From Epiperipatus broadwayi (lineage: Eukaryota > Onychophora > Udeonychophora > Euonychophora > Peripatidae), in the NCBI GenBank assembly GCA_028023455.1, contig JAQFVV010006216.1, forward strand, positions 2,580,445 through 2,644,444: a stretch of 64,000 bases of DNA, in the 5' to 3' direction. The first letter of the stretch is position 1. Each line of letters begins with the position of its first letter. Under the pieces are notes generated by a model that was given only the letters and a program-made list of their open reading frames with translations, had not been told where the DNA came from and made no database searches. Of this stretch, positions 13,735-24,743 are shown in pieces. A program made the translations under genes and the position numbers.

Positions 13735-14079
13735 TTATTCGTTTTTAAACAGCAAAAACTTTTTAAAAAAGGTAAATACCAAGTACTTAATATACTTTAA
13801 CTTATAGTATGCACCTATTATAGGATAATTCCTATCACTGCACACCCATGCATTTCCAATTAGCTGGCTATAGCAAACTACATAGTATATACAATTGACA
13901 ACTATCAAGTTATTTTTATACATATCAAAGTCTCCCTCAGAGCATAAAGTAAGCATGTGCAAAATTGTTAATGGAGAAGTGTTTTTCCTATGACTGATAC
14001 TAGAAAATAGAAACTTTTTTGTATTTCTCGTTTTGTTTCTTTTATTTTCTATGAATTCTATGAATAAAACAAGTAACAA
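13735..14079 (-). other. 114-residue open frame at the 5' side of the hAT element, not recognised
   Basis: This open frame sits between the right terminal repeat and the start of the transposase homology. It shows no BED finger or transposase motif. It may simply be 5' non-coding DNA of the transposon that happens to be open. No function is proposed. Confidence 0.2.
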
Positions 14080-14209
14080 ACAAAAGAAAATCTTAGAAAT
14101 GAATTAAAATTTAATAAAATTAGACATAATTTAAAAGATTGTAAAAAAAATGTAATAAATGTGATCAAATTTATAAGCTTTTTGAAAACCACTAAAGGTT
14201 GAGAAACTG

Positions 14210-14740
14210 ACTTAGATAACATCTAAACTCAATGCACTTCCATATATTTCAATAACCAATATTTTTTTTTTATTTCTTACTATTTCAAAATTATAATATT
14301 CACAATTAAGTCCTATATCATTGCAAAATATATACAAAAAAATTCAACAATCTGTCATCAAAAAATATATATAAACTTCATGGATCTAACCTTGGGCAAA
14401 TTTTTAACAATTGCCTGTAGATAATTCCAATATTATGATAAATTGAGGTTTTAAAGCTAAATAAAAATTCTTAAAATGTCATTTGGGAAGAAAATGGTAT
14501 GCTTAATAAATAAATAAAAAAGTTAACATATATTTGGGATAAATAAATATAAATAGGAATAAAAATGTATATAATTAAAAGTTTTAAAAAAAAAGACTTT
14601 CCAGACTAGAAGTCTTTTAACAGTCCTTCATAAGGATTTGATCAGTTTTCCATCTTTGTTTTATTGTCCAGCTAAAAATAGCTAGAAACTCATTTTTTGA
14701 TCAATAATGAATGGTTAAGCAAAAGAATCCAAGCTATATT
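14210..14740. other. AT-rich intronic stretch
   Basis: Nothing recognisable between the hAT right end and the SINE. Confidence 0.45.
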
Positions 14741-14756
14741 CAAGGTTTATTATTTT
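14741..14756 (+). repeat. Target-site duplication, left copy
   Basis: CAAGGTTTATTATTTT, identical to 14865-14880, bracketing the SINE. Confidence 0.85.
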
Positions 14757-14864
14757 TATTTTTTTTCTCATATGTCATAGCATAGGCCGGGAACCCACAA
14801 CCATCTGCAACCAACTACTTGCTTGCAAGGCAGATGTGATGACCTCTCGGCTAACAACACTTGA
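14757..14864 (-). mobile_element. tRNA-Ala-like SINE with perfect 16 bp target duplication
   Basis: On the minus strand: box A GTTAGCCGAGAGG, an anticodon-arm-like CTGCCTTGCAAGCA with central TGC (alanine), an extra segment of roughly 15 bases, box B-like GTGGGTTCCCGGCC, then an A-rich tail. The same 16 bases, CAAGGTTTATTATTTT, flank it at 14741-14756 and 14865-14880. This is the mark of LINE-driven insertion. The extra segment and the eroded box B argue against a functional tRNA. It could equally be a retroposed tRNA pseudogene. Confidence 0.85.
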
Positions 14865-14880
14865 CAAGGTTTATTATTTT
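14865..14880 (+). repeat. Target-site duplication, right copy
   Basis: Identical to 14741-14756. Confidence 0.85.
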
Positions 14881-15591
14881 ATAAAAAAAATTCTACCTAA
14901 AAATGAAAAATATGAAAAGTAAGAGACCATATCTTTATAATTAAAAAAATTGATTAATACTATAAACTAAATAAACAACAGAACACAATTTCAGAATTTA
15001 ATAAAATACTTAAAAAAAGATCAACTATTTCAAACTTTATAAGGATTTGAAGCCAGAGTTATGATAACACTAGCTGTTACACAGAAGATTTTAATATTTA
15101 TTTTAAACAATAATTACTTTTGAATTTTGACAGCAGATCTTATTAATATTAATTTAAGTAGAATCAAATTCATTAATTCTTTTTCTTCCCTCTTGGTTTT
15201 TACTAATATACTTCCATAAAATACAAATTCTACCTTTCATAATTATCAATTACAATACATTAATGAAATGTCTATATTTTTAAATATATAAATTTAATTT
15301 ATTAAACTAAGACTAAAACCTGTCAAACCTATTGAGAAATTATTTTTAATCTATTTTTCAGCTTCTTCATTTCATCTATTTCAATATCAACTGGCTAAAT
15401 AAGGACACTTATCTAATTCTTTAAAAATTTGATAAAATTAGTTTATCAAATTCATTTTTAAAAATATATGATACCATATTAGCTAAATTTAATAATTAAA
15501 TTTAGTGTTAAGACATGCATGTAAATGTGTGTGTGTGTTTATTTAAAAAGTTAAACAGCCTTTAGATAACCCTTTGCAAGGTAACTATTTC
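14881..15591. other. AT-rich intronic stretch
   Basis: No gene seen. AT-rich, with short TG and TA tracts near 15520-15540. Confidence 0.45.
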
Positions 15592-15605
15592 TTTAAAAGA
15601 GGAAG
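15592..15605 (+). repeat. Direct repeat left of the palindrome
   Basis: TTTAAAAGAGGAAG, identical to 15948-15961; probable target-site duplication. Confidence 0.8.
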
Positions 15606-15947
15606 CATTTATTTTATAACGTCTTGCGTGCGATTATAATTACGATAGAATGACAGCCTGTTAAGCTAATTGCGCAGACGCTGTGAGAATGTTATTAATA
15701 AATGAATACCTTCGAACAACCACATGATATAGTATTTGTATAAGAGTAAAAAGGAATCCTCTTACCCTTACGACTCAAATGTTTATATATTTGCTCATAT
15801 ATAAACATTTGAGTCGTAAGGGTAAGAGGATTCCTTTTTACTCTTATACAAATACTATATCATGTGGTTGTTCGAAGGTATTCATTTATTAATAACATTC
15901 TCACAGCGTCTGCGCAATTAGCTTAACAGGCTGTCATTCTATCATAA
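15606..15947. mobile_element. Perfect long palindrome insertion flanked by 14 bp direct repeats
   Basis: Arms 15644-15790 and 15797-15943 are exact reverse complements over 147 bases, with a 6-base loop (TTGCTC). The direct repeat TTTAAAAGAGGAAG lies at 15592-15605 and 15948-15961. Between the left repeat and the left arm are 38 unpaired bases (including ACGTCTTGCGTGCG); only 4 lie on the right. The insert has several CpGs, unlike its surroundings. The arms hold no open frame and no convincing tRNA boxes. It could be a young foldback element, a hairpin-RNA or snap-back cDNA insertion, or an assembly artefact from an inverted read. The matched flanking repeats argue for a real insertion. Confidence 0.85.
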
Positions 15948-15961
15948 TTTAAAAGAGGAAG
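15948..15961 (+). repeat. Direct repeat right of the palindrome
   Basis: Identical to 15592-15605. Confidence 0.8.
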
Positions 15962-17554
15962 AAAAAGATATTACTCAGCAGGCTAGTCAATTATAAGTTG
16001 ATACTAGTTTGGGCACATTCATATTTTGCTCTCTAGCTAAGAATAGTTAAATAGGAGACATTTAGCTCATTTGGATATAGGCCAACTGCCTGATAAAAAA
16101 AATCCTAAATCTGATTACAAGAACCTGACACAATTTCCAAATTTTATTCAATATTTGAACTCAAGTCACATATTTATATATACTCTAAAGTAATAACCAT
16201 TTCAGAAAAATTAAATATATAATAATCAAAATGATTAACTTCAAATGCAAATATAATTAACAATATTTATAATTATTAAGTTACATCTAAAACAATCAAC
16301 TAGAATTTAATAATCCATAAAAAATACATAACTAACACTATTTAAAAAAATATAACTTTTAATCTTTACCATCCACTCAATTATTAATATTGTTTTATTT
16401 TAAAAATAATAATAATTGCAAAATCATTATTTAAATGACTAGAAACATCTTAGACAGTAATTACTATCAATTTGTAATATTAAAAAAAAAAAAAACATGT
16501 TTAATAATAGTTTTAATCTTCAAAAACCTCAATCATAAAATAATGCAGCTGAATAATGACGTTTTTCCCCCTGATGTATTTTTTAATAATTTTTTGCATA
16601 GAAAATAAATTATATATTTTTAATCACAATTTTAAAAACCTAATAAAGGTTTTACTTAAAACTAAAATAATAATAATAATTTTGAAAAATCTATTTTATT
16701 AAATAATTTCTTCAACTTTGCCACATGTATTTTTCTTCTATTCCATTTTATAAATATTTTGTCAATTCTAGTATCCTCTTACTATATTTTTGTCAAAAAT
16801 CTTAAAATAAAAACAAAAGTCTTTATCTTTCCTTCTCTCCTCCAATATTTATGTTTTATAATTTTCCATACAACCCATTCTGTTAGTTTTTCAATACCAA
16901 CATTTCTCTTTCTAATGCATAAATTCTTATCCTATATCTATTTCCTTTCTAAATATTCAAAGCTATTTCTTTTGTCTAAATAATAGTAATTCTGCAAATA
17001 TTATTAGATATTTTTGGCATATTTTTTTATTTTTATATAATTCTAAATTATTTTCCTTGTTCATATTCAATTTTTATATTTCCATTTTTTTTAATCTCTT
17101 TTCTTATACCTCATAATTATGTATCTGGTAAGTACTTGCTAAACATACATTCCATTTCTCATAGAAATACATAAAAGTAAATTTACTGTATACTAATTTA
17201 TATACTGTAAAACTTTAAAACTCTCAATATATATTGTCTTTCTCATATAATCCAAATGAACACTGTTTTGACTATTCTATTCTATATATATGCATGATTT
17301 CCAATTATTTTTAATTTGTTATTAATTTGCTATAATTAAAAATAACATGCAAATCATTAATAAATAATTTAACAATGTCATTCTGAATTAAAACTAATAA
17401 GATATTACATGATCCTGGCTTATATCATGCTGTTCAGAAACAACTTATTTTTCTCTCACCACATTTTTGTCATCCAATGAAAGCTTTAATAACTGACACA
17501 CACCAGATGGTAGTGCTTATTAAATCCCTATACACTGCTGTTTTATCCAAAATT
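15962..17554. other. AT-rich intronic stretch with a possible SINE head
   Basis: A box A-like word TTAGCTCATTTGG occurs near 16065, followed by GCCAACTGCCTGATAA, which resembles a tRNA-derived SINE head. No good box B follows, so a SINE is only suggested. Otherwise AT-rich, with no coding signal. Confidence 0.3.
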
Positions 17555-17700
17555 TTCTCACTGATAACATCAATAAGCTAAAAACTAGACTGGGGATATT
17601 GGTTTGGATAGTACTAAATAGGGATTTAATAATCTGGCATCTGTTGATTAATTTTAGCTTATACTTTGGATGGCAAAAAATGTGTGAGAAAAAAAAAATT
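17555..17700. mobile_element. Decayed right arm of the foldback element
   Basis: Words such as CTCACTGAT, AACTAGACTGGGGATATTGG and AAATAGGGATTTAATAA match, in order, the right arm seen at 51385-51480. The terminal part is badly eroded and there is no matching left arm, only a weak trace before 17555. Confidence 0.7.
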
Positions 17701-18375
17701 TGCTCCTCATTTTGAACTGTGACTAAAAATTTCTGAATTCACTTATGATTACAAAATGCCTCAACAATCAATACCACAGATTTTTAATTATTCCATTTTT
17801 TATTTTTGACATAATGGCACAATTCAAATTTCCAACTATCATTTAATTTAATAAAATACCCATATATACTCCTTCATCCTTATCCTAACCAAAAATTACT
17901 AATAATTTGTTGGGGGTTTTCCTTTACTACATTCAAGTTTCCAAGTTTCTTCTTATCTCTAATAATACTTACATACTGTTTATACTATTAAAAAAATCCA
18001 TATCATTCTAAGCTTTCAATCTCAATCTTCAATTCTTTTAAAAACAAATATTAATGATAATAATATAAATATTACTATTCTAACCCTATTTCACATTTAA
18101 CTTTCACAGAAATTGTAATAATAATGTGAAAGGCTGAAACCTTTAACAGATGTGCCTTAAAAATACTTAAATGACAGCCAATCAGTTAGTAATGATGACA
18201 GCACAAAGAACTCTCAATTGAAAACACAAGCCAGAGATTTTATGAGAAAAAAATGAAACCCACCTTCTTCTCTACTTAAATTTATATATATATAAGCCAG
18301 ACTCGAGCATTTCTGCACAACCAATTTATATCCATTCTATTGTATGTCATATATATATATATATATATTTAAACT

Positions 18376-18760
18376 TTACAATTGATGGAAATATCTATTG
18401 AATTTTCATATGATAAAATCACCATCAGATGTCAACAGAGAGTAATTAATGAAAATAGCAAAAAAAAAAATAAGACATTTCCATCTTATAAATTATCAAT
18501 TTATATCATATGACTGAATGGTGAACAGTCTATTATTTATAAGGAATTGTGAAAGGTTACTAACTTTCTTTCCTTAAACCATAAATAAATACTTTAGCAC
18601 TTTAGATTCTGTATGACATCAAGAGATTGCATTCAAAAGAGTATACTTTTGAATGCAGAAAGTGTTTACAGTTTACTATTTTCATTAATTACCAACTATT
18701 GACATCTGACAGTGATTTTTATCATATCAAAATTCAACAGAAATTTCCATTAATTGTAAA
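18376..18760. repeat. Imperfect inverted repeat, MITE-like
   Basis: The left arm (18376-18458) includes TTGAATTTTCATATGATAAA and CATCAGATGTCAACAG. The right arm (18676-18760) is its diverged reverse complement. A small perfect hairpin (GCATTCAAAAG / CTTTTGAATGC at 18629-18656) lies in the spacer, and (TA)n tracts lie just outside both arms. No protein is encoded. It is probably a small non-autonomous DNA transposon relic. Confidence 0.75.
18629..18656. repeat. 11 bp-arm perfect hairpin
   Basis: GCATTCAAAAG, then a 6-base loop, then its exact reverse complement. It lies inside the larger inverted repeat. Confidence 0.85.
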
Positions 18761-18789
18761 ATTCAAACATTTTCATCTGTTAAAAATTA

Positions 18790-19787
18790 TCAATATATAT
18801 ATATATATAATGATAGTCTTTTTCAATATCTGTATTTCTTTGAAGTTATATACGTAGTCTTATAATTAAATATTAATAAATACAGTAACATAAATATATA
18901 TAAAGTAAAACTTAAAAAACTTTTATCCACCTAAGAGCACTTTCGACTAGCTATGTAGTCTTTGTCAACAAATACTAATTCTTTTTTAAGGTATCTTCAA
19001 AGTCTAGCCTTCCCATAATTTATTAATTTTAACATTTGCCACCTACCTATTTATTAATCTATGCTTACATTTATATATTAACATAGTTTCCTTTATTTTC
19101 CTTTTATTATTGTTTCTTTCAATTTGTAATATTTTCACATTATTATAGTTAAAATTAAAACCATATTTACATAATCTATTATGATCGTAAAAAACTGATG
19201 TTGAAATCTCATCATTTCCATTAGAATTTTGTTTAGTTTTTTGAATTATTTTTAATAACTGCAAATGTTCCTTAGTTTTTTTTCCCCAATGTATATCTTG
19301 ATTCCCCTATATATCCACTATCACTTTTACATCATTTATATATGATGCAATTTTGATTTAAGAATGAGGTTTTAGCTTTTGAATTATTTATTATTTTATT
19401 TAATCCAGGAGATACATAAAATGCAATTTGGCATATATCTTTATATATTTCCCTTATAAAATTAACTTGTTTATTTGAAATATATGATATTGATATCCAT
19501 ATTTTTTTATTCTTAGTAGAATCAACCTTGTTTTTTATATCTTTATTTTTATATTTCCTATTAAAATTTTTAATAATATTTATTATATACCAGATGATAA
19601 TTATATCCAACATTTAATAATTCCTTTGTATAAATTTCAATATTTTTGCCTTTATCCAATGTACACTTACAAAGATTGTTGTTTCCAAACAAAAAGGTCT
19701 TCAAATCTGCTATTTTATGTGATATTAGCATCATTGACTTATATGGAATGTACCCTATTTTTTCTATTGGTTTAATCATCATACAGT
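18790..19787. other. AT-rich intronic stretch
   Basis: Three overlapping minus-strand open frames (19043-19782) are long, but lysine/asparagine/isoleucine-rich with no recognisable domain. They are judged chance frames in AT-rich DNA or a very decayed insertion. Confidence 0.35.
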
Positions 19788-19894
19788 AATCTAGCTTGCA
19801 TCTATTTCTAGTTATCTTAAGATCAAGAAACTAAACACACATTGACTTTCATCCATTGATTTTAAGATAACTGGAAATAGATGCAAGCTAGATT
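19788..19894. repeat. Inverted repeat with 39 bp arms
   Basis: Arms 19788-19826 and 19856-19894 are reverse complements with two mismatches (AATCTAGCTTGCATCTATTT on the left), around a 29-base loop. This is a compact hairpin-type MITE or foldback remnant. Confidence 0.9.
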
Positions 19895-20521
19895 AATGTA
19901 TGAAGATTAAAACAGTAGAAAAAAGAGGGTACTTTCCATATAAGCTGAGCTTCCATATAAATCCAAATTCTATTACTGTGAATTAGCAGTGACTGGACAC
20001 ACTGTCTTACCTTCAGTTATATCTTCATAACAACTCTGTATAACTCTAAAAAACTTTAAAAACTTATTTTTCAACCTTTCTAGTCAGGATAAAAAAAGAG
20101 AAATTAAAAACAAGTTTTTTCCTTGATTGAAAAAAGCCAATGACTCATTTCAATTTATTTTAATCCCTTCAAAAACAACTTTGTAGGATTTATCAAAATA
20201 TGTTTAAAAAAAATTGAATCTAATCAAAATAGATAGTGGAGTTTAATTTGTAATTTTTTTAATTAAAATGATTTAATCCTTAATTGTTATTCCAGTGTAA
20301 TATAGAAAATACCTACAAAACATTTTTGTTTGAGTTTATTCCTACTTTTCCTTTCAACTTTATATATATATAGATGCATAACACTACCATGTTGTTGCAT
20401 GCCATGAGACATATAATTGTCTCACTATATTATTTACACATTTATCTAATTTCTTATTACTAATTTCAATAGCATGTAAATAATCTACTACTACTTTGAA
20501 TAAGTAATGTTTAACATTATA

Positions 20522-20630
20522 ATCATATCACAGTCATTCTTGTCCCAAATACATTATTCAGAATTATGAGGCTGCCTGCAAAAATAATTCTGAGTAACAT
20601 ATTTGGAATAAGAATGTTCTGTGATATGAT
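20522..20630. repeat. Inverted repeat with about 45 bp arms
   Basis: The left arm, ATCATATCACAGTCATTCTT onward to 20567, pairs imperfectly with 20585-20630 around a short loop rich in GC for this region. It is a hairpin-type MITE remnant close to the LIG3 exon. Confidence 0.85.
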
Positions 20631-20803
20631 AAGATTTCTTACATAAATACATAGTAATAAATTCTATCTTAATATAATACATTTGCTGAAATTATTTTTC
20701 TAATTAGTTAATTAATTTTGAAAATTAACTAAATATAAATTTAGTAATAACAATTATTATAGTTTCTGGTCTAATATGTTTCAAAACATAACAATTACCT
20801 TAC

Positions 20804-20959
20804 CTTGTGAGGCAAAACAGGTTTCAAGCTTCGACTAAAATATTCAAATTTTTGCCCATGTTTATGAACTTGAACACGTTCTCCATCATATTTAATTTCA
20901 GCATACATACCATTTGGACATTTTTTAAATGCTTGTTCAACATTTTTGCATGCTTCAGC
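20804..20959 (-). CDS. LIG3: DNA ligase III, catalytic-core exon with adenylation motif I
   Basis: This 156-base exon encodes 52 residues with no stop. It begins AEACKNVEQAF, contains KYDGERVQVHKHG and ends SRSLKPVLPHK, which matches the nucleotidyltransferase domain of animal DNA ligase III from memory. The lysine of KYDGER (residue 23 of the exon) is the one that is adenylated by ATP in this family; SRSLKP is motif Ia. LIG3 seals nicks in base-excision and single-strand-break repair with XRCC1, and is the mitochondrial DNA ligase. On the minus strand the exon follows a pyrimidine-rich acceptor (CTTCTTATAG at 20960-20969) and ends at a GTAAGG donor (20798-20803). Both flanking introns are phase 0. 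Translation continues directly into the exon at 5781-5912, so the gene call rests on two consecutive conserved exons. The preceding exon, expected to end in a short motif such as PML, was not found. Confidence 0.95.
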
Positions 20960-20969
20960 CTATAAGAAG

Positions 20970-22299
20970 AAAAAACAATTGTTATATAGATTCCCTTTTA
21001 AAATCAACAATAAATACAAGCTACAGATAAAACAAAACTATTAACATATTTATTGACACAAATAAAACAATATATTTATTCAACATTTAAAAAAAAAAGT
21101 CCATCTAATTCCTCACATTAGTAGCACCAAAATTAAAATAAATTAATTAAAAAATGAGAAATTTCTCATGATGCATCTTAATAAATTATAAAACCAAATA
21201 TCTCAAATTTTTAGTTAATCATTCAAAAATAATTCTATGAGACTTTCTGTTTATTTTACTGTTAAAATTTTATGCTTAGATTTTATATAAATTTCACTAT
21301 TATATATAATCCTATTTTATATATTGATAATATTATTTAAACAGTATAACACTATTATTTAAGTGCATCACATAAACATGAATGCAGATATCAGGTAGAT
21401 CATATAGATCTAAATAAGAATGAGCTCATTAGACAGGGTTGAAAATGAATGACCTAGTATGCACATGAACTTGTGGACCATGCATACAAAATATTTTGTC
21501 ATAATACATGTTATCTGCAGTAATATCAATTTTATTATTAACACTAATAGTATAACTTGTTAATAGTATAATTTATTATTCTATATCATACTCAGTCTCT
21601 AAAGAGGCAAAAATAAAAATTCATGTAAAATAAATTAACATGTTACATTTAAAGTATGATCAGGTAAACATGGCTGGGATTCTTATCATGAGTAAATTAT
21701 AATAATGATATGTACATCTTAATAGATGTCCCAATTCAAATACATGCATAAATGTACACATTCTTAAAATATTAATATGACAATACACACTAATATATTG
21801 AAACCATTATGGGTTTCATAAGATGCAACACAGTAGTATGTGTGCTATATATATATATATATATTGTGCCCTTATCTGTAGGTCATAATAAGGTAGAAAG
21901 GTCAATTACTAAAAAATTTTAAATTTTAAGTTATATTTGTATGATATATAAATAATAGTAGGATAATTAGATTTTATAGTACAATTTAAAGCTGAAAATA
22001 CCTGGTATATAAAAATGTAATAGATTATTTTAAGAGAAAACAGTTAAATAAAGTTTAATTATATTCTTGCTTATGGTTGTAAAAGCTGGCCATATAAAAT
22101 AATACAGCTATAAATAGTTTAAAAGTATATTAATAATTTGAATATAATATTTTAAAACTAATAAATTAAATAAATGCTAGATGTAGTGTTATAAATATAT
22201 TTAATAGTCAAAATTAATAGAGTATATTTTATTATAAACTTTATGATGGTGAGAATTATGTTTAGTTCTACAAGTTTTAATTATTTTCCAAATTATTAT
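20970..22299. other. Upstream LIG3 intron, nothing coding
   Basis: AT-rich, with a (TA)n tract at 21847-21864. No further LIG3 exon found. Confidence 0.45.
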
Positions 22300-24480
22300 A
22301 AAATATATCAGTTTTGGTAATTTAGACCGAGACGTAAATAAAAAATCATCTGATAAAATTAATAAACACGTGACTGTATATTATATACCTTCACACACAC
22401 GCTTGTTAAAATAATAATAAAGTTTGTGAATTTGAAGCTAGATATAATTGCCATCGATCATTAAAGTAAAAGTTAAAATATTAAATATTGTTTTAATAAT
22501 TGTTTTTAAAGTTTAAATAATTTTGATGAAACTAAAATTGAAGTTAAAAATACTAGTCTAAATAATATTTAAGACATGACATCATCAATTCTTCATTTTA
22601 AAAAGTCTAATCTGTATAAAACTAAATGTGTAAATTTGTTCGCGCTAAAATAAAGTCATTAACCAATCAACGGAGGTAAATTAGCAGACAAAAATATAAG
22701 AATTATACAAAGCGGGGGGAGAAGGAATGTGAAAGTGAAAGAGAAAGTAACATATTTTTGTAGCTGATAACACCGTAGCTGGAAAAGTGATATAAATTTA
22801 AAATTTTGTATTTATTTTAAAAGTTCTTCTGTAACATATAATATATTGTGACTGCCTCTACATGGATTGCTAATTTTAAAAGTTATCTTACCAGGGAGTT
22901 TTATTCAAGTTTAACCAAAAAGCCTACAGTAAAATGGAAGTACAAGGAAAAATACTTAAAAATATTGCTAAGGGAAAAATAATTGGAAATTGCCTTAATA
23001 CAGTTTTATTTATGCTCAACCAGAAACTTATTTTTGTCACTCAAAGAAATATAAATGGGACGCTATATGAAAATTTAAAAGAGAAGTTACTTGCCGTCAG
23101 GAAAAATTATGACGCACAAATTTATAAGGCTACTTTGAAGTTATTTTATTCTTCTCTATGAAAAAATTTAATATGCGTTTATTATAAAGAAAAATTATGA
23201 TGAAGAAAGAATGTTAATCTTTTAAGGGAAAAACATTATTAAAAATATAGTTCCAGAATTTCAAATAAAGAAAAAAAGTTAAAGAATAATATGAAAGTGC
23301 TATTCTATGTTTATAGAAAAGGAGCCGAAAACTTTATCTAATTAAAAATATTATAAAGTATTCAATGGAAGAAATGTTTGATTTAGAAAAGATAAAATTA
23401 AATTACTTAATGAAAATGGATCCATGGAAACAGAAATTTTATTGAAGATTTAAATAAAAAGTACCTAGAAGATGCATCGGAAAAGTCGCGCGGGAAAATA
23501 CTAGCAGACAAGATTAGAAGAGAATATCATGAATTAATAATTGTATACAATATTGTGGAAACCAAGGATTGTCGTCTATAAATATTTGTTAAACAGAGTA
23601 ATAATTGTTTTACTTTAAATAGAACCTTAAGTGACTAAAGAAAAAATAAAATAATATTTTTATTAGCTTTAATATGAACAGTTCAAGAAAGTTTGATGAA
23701 GAAGTATCGTAAATATAATTTAAATATTTTTTACTAATTTATTTTTAAATATAAAATGCTATGTGAGATTAGGGAAAACATATAAACATAATTTTAGTGA
23801 TATTAAAAAATTAAATATAATAGCTTAATAGAATGATAGAAATATTGTTTTAAAAAAAAAAAGTGTGTATGGAAGTTTTATATCTACAAGAATCAATGGG
23901 ATGGTGAAGCCTACAGAACACGATCGAGAAGATAAAGATCGTTTTGGTAATTTTGATATTTATTCATAATGCATAATGTATTTTTTTAGATCGTCTATTG
24001 ATTAAGAATGATGTGTGAAAGTTTAAATTATAAGTACACATTTTATACAACATTAAAACATATTATGAGATAGGAGTAATTTTAAATATGCATGCAATAA
24101 GTTATTTAAAGTATAATTAATAATATAATATATCAGAACAATTGTGTGATTCTTTTGAACTTTCATGTAATAAAGTATTCAGATATTTTAAAATAGTTTG
24201 TATATGATAAATATACGAGAAAAGTAGTAAAAGATTTTCTTAAAGAACAGCGGTATAGTTTTTGAAATAAAATGAATTTTATTGTTGTTAGAAATGCAGA
24301 TAGGAATTTGTCGATGTACCGTATAGAAAAATCTCGAGAAATAAGATCGGATAGTGACTTGGTAGTACTGGGGGAGAGGTTAGAATATATATATATAAAG
24401 TTGAAAGGAAAAATAGAAATAAACATAGACATTTTTTTCTTCATAGATATCTTCTACATTACACAGAAATAACAGGAAAG
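22300..24480 (+). other. Coding-like, CpG-containing island of unknown origin
   Basis: The + strand holds an open frame of 75 residues at 22934-23161 (ATG start, lysine-rich, ending LKLFYSSL). A second stretch at about 23440-23580 runs open through KYLEDASEKSRGKILADKI and REYHELIIVYNIVETKDC. A third frame at 24272-24472 contains SMYRIEKSREIRSDSDLVVL. CpGs (GTTCGCGCTA, AAGTCGCGCGGG, ACACGATCGAG) are commoner than around it. The three frames are separated by stops and shifts. I do not recognise the protein. It could be a decayed mobile element or inserted foreign DNA. Confidence 0.3.
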
Positions 24481-24622
24481 ACTAAATAATTTTGAATTTA
24501 ATTTTCTTATTATAAATTAAACACTTAAAAAAAGATCCAATTAATATTTTATTAATTCTGATTATGAAATTGAAACAAGCATGTTTTAAGATTACAATAG
24601 ATATCCTGGTAATTATAAAACT

Positions 24623-24743
24623 CCATGATCTATTTTAGAAATATTTTTAAGTAAAGCCTGCATAATATATTTAGATAAAATTCCACTATCTACTTTAGAA
24701 ATCTTTTTTAAGTAATGCTTGAATGACATATTTTGATAAAATT
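24623..24743. repeat. 60 bp tandem duplication
   Basis: Two diverged units start at 24623 (CCATGATCTATTTTAGAAAT) and 24683 (CCACTATCTACTTTAGAAAT) and end alike in GATAAAATT. Confidence 0.85.

Larger units (their letters stand above)
11641..14209 (-). mobile_element. hAT DNA transposon (ZBED5/SCAND3-like), dead, with both ends
   Basis: The left end CAGTGTTTCTCAAC (11641) and the right end, which reads CAGTTTCTCAACC inverted (ends 14209), are typical hAT terminal inverted repeats. The 8-base flanks are CCTTAAAC on the left and ACTTAGAT on the right. They agree at 5 of 8 positions, consistent with a decayed 8 bp target-site duplication. The interior carries a minus-strand transposase pseudogene whose C-terminus lies 0.33 kb inside the left end. 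The element is 2.57 kb and lies within the LIG3 intron. Confidence 0.88.
5913..20803 (-). other. LIG3 intron of 14.9 kb
   Basis: This is the phase-0 intron between the motif I and motif III exons of LIG3, with donor GTAAGG and acceptor AACAG on the minus strand. It is filled with foldback-element copies, SINEs, a dead hAT transposon, a long palindrome and microsatellites, all described separately. No additional exon is needed between the two coding exons, because the joined protein matches the family without a gap. Confidence 0.85.

Noticed and set aside
14757-14864. Functional tRNA-Ala gene
   Set aside because: Extra bases between anticodon arm and box B, an altered box B, an A-rich tail and a target duplication indicate a retroposed copy.
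18627-18857. Frame with FECRKCLQ suggesting a zinc finger
   Set aside because: No following His pair or repeated finger; the start lies inside a hairpin repeat.
19043-19782. Run of three minus-strand frames suggesting one gene
   Set aside because: Composition is almost only Ile, Asn, Lys and Tyr, there is no motif, and the frames overlap out of phase.
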